Source: Asterias amurensis (taxonomy: Eukaryota > Echinodermata > Asteroidea > Forcipulatida > Asteriidae). Taken from it: a DNA stretch of 64,000 nt. Below the pieces are notes generated by a model. That model had not been told where the DNA came from and searched no databases. It saw nothing but the letters and a program-made list of their open reading frames with translations. This document shows, piece after piece, positions 58,701 to 64,000 of the stretch (positions are counted from its first letter, which is position 1; each line of letters opens with the position of its first letter). The stretch is taken from NCBI RefSeq assembly GCF_032118995.1, contig NC_092665.1, forward strand, positions 7,249,501 to 7,313,500, written 5' to 3'. The position numbers and the translations under genes were made by a program.

Positions 58701-59786
58701 TCGACCCCAGACCTGCTTTAAGTGGGGAGGTTTTTTAAACGGTGAAGATCTCCTGCAGTAGTTGTTTCAGTGTGTAGGTTCGAGACTTAATAATTATTGT
58801 TACCTTTGACAAAGCTACACTAGGGAACTTATCCCATTCGAGGTCTGTTTCTTCCCCGTGATCTCCTTCCAGCTGCCCCTTGAGAATCCTCGCAGCCGTC
58901 ACGGTTGTTATACCCATCCCATCTCCGACGAAAAACACTACGTTCTTAGCTTTATTCGTATTGAGTGTTTGCTCTCTGGTAATAGCTTTCTGCAAACTGT
59001 CACTAGCCAGGTCATTCCAGTACTTCGCACCTACAACGATTAATTTATACAAACACTACAAACACTACTCGAAGACAATCAGATAGTGTCGTCTGCTCAG
59101 AACTGAAAGATCATTGGTGGAATTTTATGGGTTTCGTGATTTAGCTTTTGCAGATGTTGAAGCTCCTTGTAAATAGGATAAATTGATCAAGAGTGCACTT
59201 AAAAAATAATTATTGACAAAAAAAAACTTTAATTTACTAAATAAAATATCCATTTGTTGATTATGGGGGGTATTCATTTTCATTTAATTAATCACTATAC
59301 AGATATCTAATTGGCATATAGTTCTAAACATTATTGTTATATTAATTGCAACACCGAAATACATATACCGGGTATTTTGTTACGAGATTATGGTGTGTTC
59401 TTTCTCGACCATCATCTTCTGTGTTTTTCGAGAAAAAATAATCGTCTGTAATATTTGTTGTGTTCGTACGTCGTTAAACTATCAATAAAAGACAATGGAA
59501 CAGGGCACATTTCGTCAAAAACTCGGGTTCTATTCACGTGATAACAACACGCAAAACAACAGAGCTTTCGTACAACCAGATCTCGCGTGAAACAATGGCA
59601 TCATATTCTATAAATAGATCACTAAGTCTGCATACACTACAATATTCAAATTTTATCTGTTGAAAAGTCAAATGGAGCTCTACTCTATGGTTCAAGCGAG
59701 AACCACTGGGCCTACTTACTTTGTGATAGCACATTGCCTCCTGCTGTCAGCATACAGATCCAAATTAACCATCTTAAATCCAACAT
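49798..59786 (-). CDS. ALP-C: alkaline phosphatase, intact, 10 coding exons, 522 aa
   Basis: This is a secreted or membrane-attached phosphomonoesterase of the animal tissue-nonspecific/intestinal ALP family. Exons 1-10 are 59720-59786, 58804-59030, 57090-57264, 56352-56527, 55857-55968, 54456-54554, 53387-53527, 51861-52061, 50313-50435 and 49798-50045. All junctions are GT-AG and the phases join into one 1569-nt frame. Residues 1-22 are a signal peptide. Predicted catalytic residues are Asp59 (GDGMG), Ser109 (PDSAG), His170 and Thr172 (THATP), Glu332 (VEGGRID), Asp337, His341, Asp378 and His379 (TADHSH), and His458 (THGGED). The tail [15 protein letters not shown] is hydrophobic but ends with charges, so GPI attachment is uncertain. 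It is the only complete copy in the array. Confidence 0.94.
50700..51835 (+). mobile_element. TTAA miniature transposon with nested LINE (51017-51814), ALP-C intron
   Basis: Third copy of the composite seen at 1945-3084 and 25225-26369, ending at TTAA 51832-51835. The LINE part encodes, on the minus strand, [35 protein letters not shown] and [18 protein letters not shown] short deletion inside it (after 51247) distinguishes it from copies A and B. Confidence 0.85.
52170..52500. repeat. 144-bp repeat, two units, ALP-C intron
   Basis: Units begin near 52172 and 52346 (CACGCTGTCACCA). Both end with AAATCAAGATGGCCACACCGTGATAAAG. The orthologous arrays have four units in A and one in B. Confidence 0.85.
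52913..53317. mobile_element. MULE-like foldback, 405 bp, ALP-C intron
   Basis: The ends are TAACCTTGTCCAAGGCTC and GAGCCTTGGACAAGGCTA, flanked by a perfect 9-bp duplication GGGCTCATG (52904-52912 and 53318-53326). The outer arms match the copy at 27280-27585, but the centre (about 53065-53235) is different sequence, with GGCCGAGTTCGGGCGGTG. Confidence 0.88.
53797..54245 (+). mobile_element. TTAA element split by a foldback (53884-54136)
   Basis: The family start TTAAAGACACTGG (53797) and core (GTTGTGTGCTTTCAGATGC) surround an insert whose ends are GCGCGTTTTGGCGACCCTAA and its mirror GGTCGCCAAAACACGCCC. The host element is truncated near 54245. An open frame at 53893-54087 lies inside the foldback and is not a gene. 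Confidence 0.78.
54808..55195 (+). mobile_element. TTAA-family miniature transposon in ALP-C intron
   Basis: TTAAAGACACTGG at 54808 begins the copy. The core and the AATAGTGTCCACTGCAT end are present, but the terminal TTAA has decayed. It is absent from the same intron of ALP-B, so it inserted after the two units separated. Confidence 0.8.
55226..55380. mobile_element. Perfect-armed foldback, about 155 bp
   Basis: AAAGATTCGTTTTTACAAAT...ATGTATGATG is mirrored by CATCATACAT...ATTTGTAAAAACGAATCTTT with arms of about 42 bp. In ALP-B only the right arm remains (about 30105-30212), next to the SINE array that replaced the left arm. Confidence 0.82.
55485..55760. repeat. Minisatellite of ATTATCGATTCACC-like words (C copy)
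   Basis: Counterpart of 30290-30560, with a few replaced units at the left side (CATTCTCGTTTCAATATTATC). Confidence 0.8.
56693..56815. repeat. Long hairpin (C copy)
   Basis: GACCAGAAGAGGGACCTATT pairs with AATAGGCCCCTCTTCTGGTC. Same as 33012-33135. Confidence 0.8.
57330..57560. mobile_element. Foldback element upstream of ALP-C exon 3
   Basis: Same family as 5690-5950 and 17641-17894 (GGTACGTTCGAATAGCTTTG, GGGTCACTTGGGGTGACC, GGGTCGACCCAGGGAAGCTT). Its right flank contains CACTATTT (57565-57572), one of the two short repeats at the ends of the deletion seen in ALP-B. Confidence 0.7.
57725..57915. repeat. Near-perfect hairpin and contracted minisatellite (C copy)
   Basis: Orthologous to 33455-33745. 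The arms around CATCTGACGTCACACTTC are kept, and the CCCCGTCACCAAT repeat is reduced to about one unit. Confidence 0.82.
58577..58710. repeat. Small foldback element (C copy)
   Basis: GGTGGATTTCACAAGAGCTAGGAC faces GTCCTAACTCTTTGTGAAATCGACC. Orthologous to 34461-34596. Confidence 0.75.
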
Positions 59787-60103
59787 GTTGAAATCAAAGT
59801 AACAAAATCAGAAGTAATTGAACAGTGTAGACCGATCGTCACTGTTGTTATCCGACTGAGGTCATAGTCAGTTTGTATTACAGACTTCATAACTATAGAA
59901 CAGCAATAACGTATCATTTCATTCATTCTTTGGCCTTTGGACCTTGGAAATAAATTATCGGTCTTTGAACTTTAATTTCATATTTCAAATGACCATTATC
60001 TGTCGGTACTTGTACTATATCATCAACTTCATATCTCTATTACCAATTACTCTACTGTGAAGTTCCACAAACAACGGGACTCCTTCAAATTATTGCGTCG
60101 AGG

Positions 60104-60493
60104 TTAAAAGAACACGTTGCCTTGGATCGGTCGAGTTGGTCTTTGAAAAGCGTTAATTAACCGTTTGTTATAAAATGCATATGGTTAGAAAAGATGTTTT
60201 AAAAGTAGAATACAATGATCAACACAAATATGCCTCGAAATTGAGTGGTTTTCCTTTTACTTTGCGAACTACCGGGTCGGCCATTTATGGGAGTCAAAAA
60301 TTTGACTCCCATAAATGGCCGACCGTGTTTGTCGACGAGGTAAAAGGAAAACCACGCAATTTCGAGTGATACTTGTGTGGATCATTATATTTTACTTTTA
60401 AAATGTCTTTCTAATTATATGCATTTTTAACAAACGGTTACAAACGCTTTTCAAAGACCGACTCGACCGATCCAAGGCAACGTATTCCTTTAA
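60104..60493. mobile_element. TTAA-flanked foldback element, 390 bp, complete
   Basis: TTAA at 60104-60107 and 60490-60493 flank the ends ACACGTTGCCTTGGATCGG and CCGATCCAAGGCAACGTATTCC. The centre is GTCGGCCATTTATGGGAGTC with its mirror image. The arms of about 190 bp pair almost fully. It is a second TTAA-targeting family beside the dominant one. Confidence 0.85.
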
Positions 60494-60499
60494 ATATTG

Positions 60500-61110
60500 T
60501 ATGCAATCTCTTTGACAAAGGACACGTTCATATTGAAAATCTCAAAATCGTCAAAAATGTGCTTAAAGGCAGTGTACACTTTCGGTTAATTACTCAAATT
60601 AGCATAAAACCTTACTTGGTAACGAGTAATGGGGAGCTGTTGGCAGTATGAAAGACTGTGAGAAACGACTCCCTCTGAAGAGACGTAGTTTTCGAGAAAG
60701 AAGTAATTTTCCACGAATTTGATTTCGAGACCTCAGAATTAGATTTTGAGTGCTCGAAATCAAGCATCTGAAAGCACACAACTTCACTGTGGCAAGGGTG
60801 TTTTTTCTTTCATTATTATCTCGCAACTTCGACGACCAATTGAGCTCAAATGTTCATAGGGTTGTTGTCATTTTATGCATAGTTGAGATACAGCAAGTGA
60901 AAATACTGGTCTTTGACAATAATTGTGAATCCACAAGGGTGAATCCATAATGACGAATCAAGCCGTTATCACAGATTTAAACGTAATTTTTTTCTGGAGG
61001 GCTTTCGTATTTAACTATTAGTTATTCGAAGTGATTTTTCTAAAGGAACCTTATTACAACTCCTCATACAAACATGCTGAAAGCCATATAACAGCAAGCC
61101 AAAGTATCAA
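60500..61110. repeat. Inverted, shortened copy of the ALP/C1q intergenic block
   Basis: Read on the minus strand, this matches 6180-6320 and 7100-7480: ACTATTAGTTATTCGAAGTG, GTTATCACAGATTTAAACG, then a TTAA element (60563-60930) and GAAAATCTCAAAATCGTC. The order is reversed relative to units A and B and about half of the block is missing. No C1q promoter follows. Confidence 0.8.
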
Positions 61111-61142
61111 AATGACCGACATCACTTTAGTGAAGTGCAGAG

Positions 61143-61316
61143 TTAAAGGAACATGTTGCCTTGGATCGGTCGAGTTGGTCTTTGAAAAGCGTTTGTAACA
61201 GTTTGTTTTATTAAAAGTGAAATTTTATGATCAACACCATATGCATTTTATAGCAAACGGTTACAAACGCTTTTCAAAGACCAACTCGACCGATCCAAGG
61301 CAACGTGTTCCTTTAA
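61143..61316. mobile_element. Short TTAA-flanked foldback, 174 bp
   Basis: TTAA at 61143-61146 and 61313-61316 flank the arms GTTGCCTTGGATCGGTCGAG and CTCGACCGATCCAAGGCAAC. It is an internally deleted member of the family at 60104-60493. Confidence 0.85.
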
Positions 61317-61339
61317 CGACTCAAGAAACAAAAATAAAT

Positions 61340-63813
61340 TCAAAGGACCGAAATGAAAACGGCTAAGCAAACAGCTAACAAGGTCGTCTGTGGAGAACCC
61401 AATGCATTTCCTACATCACAGGCTTCATTTAGAGGGGAAGGGTTGGGATGGGTCACGGGGTATAGCGCCCTCAAGTAGTCATGCCGTCTCGTCTGACAGT
61501 GTTCCTTGTAGTCGAGGCATGCTGCGTATCTGACTACATGAGCGATATAAGATTGTTCATGGACACCGTGGACGAGATGAGACATAGGACCATTGGCGTA
61601 TATACCAACATCTTCACCGCCATGTGTTTCTAGAAAATTACCAAAGAGAGCTGGCTGCTGAAAGTTGGGTTTCTCTGTGGAAGAGAAAACGATGTTTAGC
61701 AATTTCGAACAAAACTAAAAAGTATAGGATTTGAGGCATTGCATGGTGAGTTATCAATATAAATTTAGTTTGTGGTAACACCATGTGTGTATCTACTTGC
61801 CAGGTAGAGTTTGTTCTTTAGGGAACTGCCTTGCTTCATTCTACCACGGAGTAGATGTTTGGGGGTTCGGGAAACTTCTCAGTTCTGAAAAAAACTTTGT
61901 ACCTTTTAACTATTACCCGGGCGAATGGTATATAGAAAAAAAAGCTGGGACTACTACTTTAGCTTATATGATTGGATTAACTATACTACCGTGGAGTCAG
62001 TTCTTAAATTGGTCTCAACGTTTCGAATAGCTTGCTCTAGTCATCGTCAGGTGACTGAAACTAAAATGATAACATGAAATTGGTGACCCCCTCCCCAGCA
62101 ATGTTATGTTGCTCTACTTCCTGTTCACCATTATCGTAGTTACTGATGTCATCGTTCCATACCCCCAGAGCCATCATTACGAAACCCGAACTGTAACCCC
62201 ATGTTTTCTAAGGCAATAATAGCTTTCCAGTCTTTGCTGACTCTGTGTGGTTTACAGAGATTGTGATGATGACAGTTTCTTACCAGTGTCAACATTTGTA
62301 AGGTTTCGTCTTTTTCCCGTCGTTGCGTAACTTCTTCTTTCACTGAACCCCCCTGGGCCACTCGCGTAATGCATTGTCGTGAACGGCAAATTGTCATCTC
62401 CAATCTTGTTATCAACCAGGCCTGCACGCACAGAATAAAAAATTGAAAGTGTGCAAAATATTTCAATTACTTTTAAATGAAAGCCTGTGATCGTCAGATA
62501 AATACACATTAGTATTATAATTTGTCACTAGTTGGCGATGGAGGGGGTATCTTTTTGAAGCACTGGCCCTGTTAACGTGTCGCCTACCAAAGCATGCATC
62601 GAAATCATTTGTTTTCTGCAAAAGAATCTGGTAAAATGCTGGAAATATTTGAATAGCATTAACGGCTAGACAGTGGACACTATTGGTACCTGTCAAAGAC
62701 CAGTCTTTTCACTTTGTGTTTCAATGTATGCATACAATAACAAACCTGTGAAATTTGTTACTCAATTGGTCGTCGCAGTTGCGAGATAACAATGAAAGAA
62801 AAAACACCCTTGTCACGCAAAGTTGTGCGCTTTCAGATGCTTGATTTCGGGACCTCAAAATCTAATTTTGAGGTCTCGAAGTCAAATTCGTGGAAAATAA
62901 CTTCTTTCTCGAAAACTAAGTTACTTTAGAGGGAGCTGTTTCTCACACTGTGTTTTACTACCAACAGCTCCACATTGCTTGTTGTTACCAAGTAAGTTTT
63001 TATGCTGACAGTTATGTTGAGTAATTGCAAATAGTGCCCACTGCCTTCAACTTCAACATACATTTACAATCGGAGTCGCCAAGGTAGTACAATCAATACC
63101 TTGCCTCGTTGAGTCTGTATAAGGTGTACACCACTCCCTCAAACAAACAAATCATCATAATTACCTAGAATAGGATTGCCCTTGCTCGGGTATCCTCCCA
63201 ATGTCAACACGTGACTATGATCAGCTGTGACGATCACCAATGTATCCTCCTCATTGGTCAATTCCATTGCTTTGGAAACAGCCTCTTCCATTGCAATAGT
63301 TTCACGGAGGGAAATATAGGCTTTCCCCATGTGGTTTCCATGATCGATTCGACCACCTATCAAAACAAATACAAACGCGGATAATTTGCACAGTAAAATT
63401 GTCACGTGAAACTCATTTTGTAGACATTAATTGTTTTTTTTTTTAATAAGCATAAGTTAAAGACAATGGTACACTTAACTTGGGTGTAAAACGTAAACAA
63501 CAAACAATAAACGGTTGCTATGGCAATTGGACCCCTTTATATACCGTTATGAAAAAGACTCTTACTTCGGAACATCACACGGTTGAAATGTAAAAGAACC
63601 CTTCCAGTCCCGATAGTGTGTAATACTGGCCTTTGGAGTAAATAATGGATGGATCTTTTGCTAATTATTTACCTTCAACCATGAGAAAGAACCCCTTTTC
63701 ATTTTTCTGCAGAATCTTGATTGCCTTTTCCACCATTTGGGCAATAGAAGGCTCACCAGCTTTATCAGTCAGACGCTCGCTTTCAAAATTCATGTGGCTT
63801 GTCTCAAATAAAC
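61340..63813 (-). CDS. ALP-D: diverged alkaline phosphatase, last four exons (5' part off window)
   Basis: Four exons match exons 7-10 of ALP-C in length pattern and phase: 63673-63813 (exon 7, 141 bp, with [15 protein letters not shown]), 63165-63356 (exon 8, 192 bp, with [14 protein letters not shown] and TADHSHV), 62284-62421 (exon 9, 138 bp) and 61340-61674 (exon 10, 335 bp, with [15 protein letters not shown]). The second residue of the HH pair (RIDHGNH) keeps the zinc-ligand histidine. All donors and acceptors are GT-AG and no stops interrupt. The C-terminus has a spacer with cysteines and ends [15 protein letters not shown], a good GPI-attachment signal. Identity to ALP-C is much lower than among A, B and C, so it is an older paralogue. 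Confidence 0.92.
62668..63050 (+). mobile_element. TTAA-family miniature transposon in ALP-D intron
   Basis: The ends are CAGTGGACACTATTGGTACC and AATAGTGCCCACTGCCTTCA; the family core is complete. The terminal TTAA has decayed on both sides. Confidence 0.78.
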
Positions 63814-63944
63814 CTTAAATAATAATTGTGAAACGGTGTACATCAATGAGCAATAAGGTTTAATTCTCAGAGGCGGGCACTTGATACAAGACGGTTTACA
63901 TTTGTTTACCTCACAGACCGACACTTATGCCTATACTACTTCAC

Positions 63945-64000
63945 TTAAAGGCACTGGACACTATTGGTAATTACTCAAAATAATTGTTAGCATAAAACCT
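63945..64000 (-). mobile_element. Start of a TTAA-family element, inverted, cut by the window edge
   Basis: TTAA (63945-63948) is followed by AGGCACTGGACACTATTGG and TAATTGTTAGCATAAAACC, the reverse orientation of the family. The remainder lies outside the window. Confidence 0.75.

Noticed and set aside
1-64000. LTR retrotransposons, Polintons or other virus-like elements
   Set aside because: No paired long direct repeats with TG...CA ends, and no gag, integrase, capsid or envelope motifs were seen; all reverse-transcriptase pieces are of the non-LTR type.

Overview
The window looks like nuclear DNA of a marine invertebrate, most likely an echinoderm and perhaps a sea star. It is AT-rich, has spliced genes with GT-AG introns, and is packed with foldback and TTAA-flanked miniature transposons, tRNA-derived SINEs and CR1/L2-like LINE pieces. 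The taxon is inferred from general character and from a vague familiarity with the dominant TTAA repeat. It was not tested by a search. No bacterial operons, CRISPR arrays or LTR/virus-like elements were seen.

The window is built from repeats of one cassette: a tissue-nonspecific-type alkaline phosphatase gene (ALP, minus strand) head-to-head with a secreted collagen/C1q-domain gene (plus strand). From left to right it holds: ALP-A pseudogene (1288-5617); C1q-1 (non-coding exon near 8826-8894, coding exon 13106-13918); a broken C1q copy (18507-20077); ALP-B pseudogene (24245-35895); C1q-3 (exon 1 ends at 39330, coding exon 43066-44058); ALP-C, complete (49798-59786); and the 3' half of a diverged paralogue, ALP-D (61340-63813, running off the right edge). 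Paralogous stretches between the units (for example near 1, 21980 and 47577) show that the array arose by tandem segmental duplication of roughly 22-26 kb units.

ALP-C can be assembled into ten coding exons with a continuous 522-codon frame and every expected metal ligand and the nucleophilic serine. ALP-A and ALP-B are dead in different ways, yet both lesions hit the exon with the catalytic serine. In A a 676-bp transposon with a 9-bp target duplication sits five codons upstream of that serine. In B the whole exon is lost in a 633-bp deletion between 8-bp repeats. The two intact C1q genes encode a signal peptide, a cysteine cluster, a collagen arm with two conserved interruptions, and a C1q domain. 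C1q-3 has an internally duplicated collagen segment. Both C1q promoters carry a tandem array of palindromes just upstream of the TATA box.

Most remaining DNA is repeats: at least 15 copies of a TTAA-flanked family, MULE-like foldbacks with 9-bp target duplications, a mariner-type element with TA duplications, long hairpins, minisatellites, and a nested palindromic element at 40.4-41.95 kb. Because the A, B and C units are paralogous, many insertions can be dated relative to the duplications: some are shared by all three, and others have an empty site in a sister unit.
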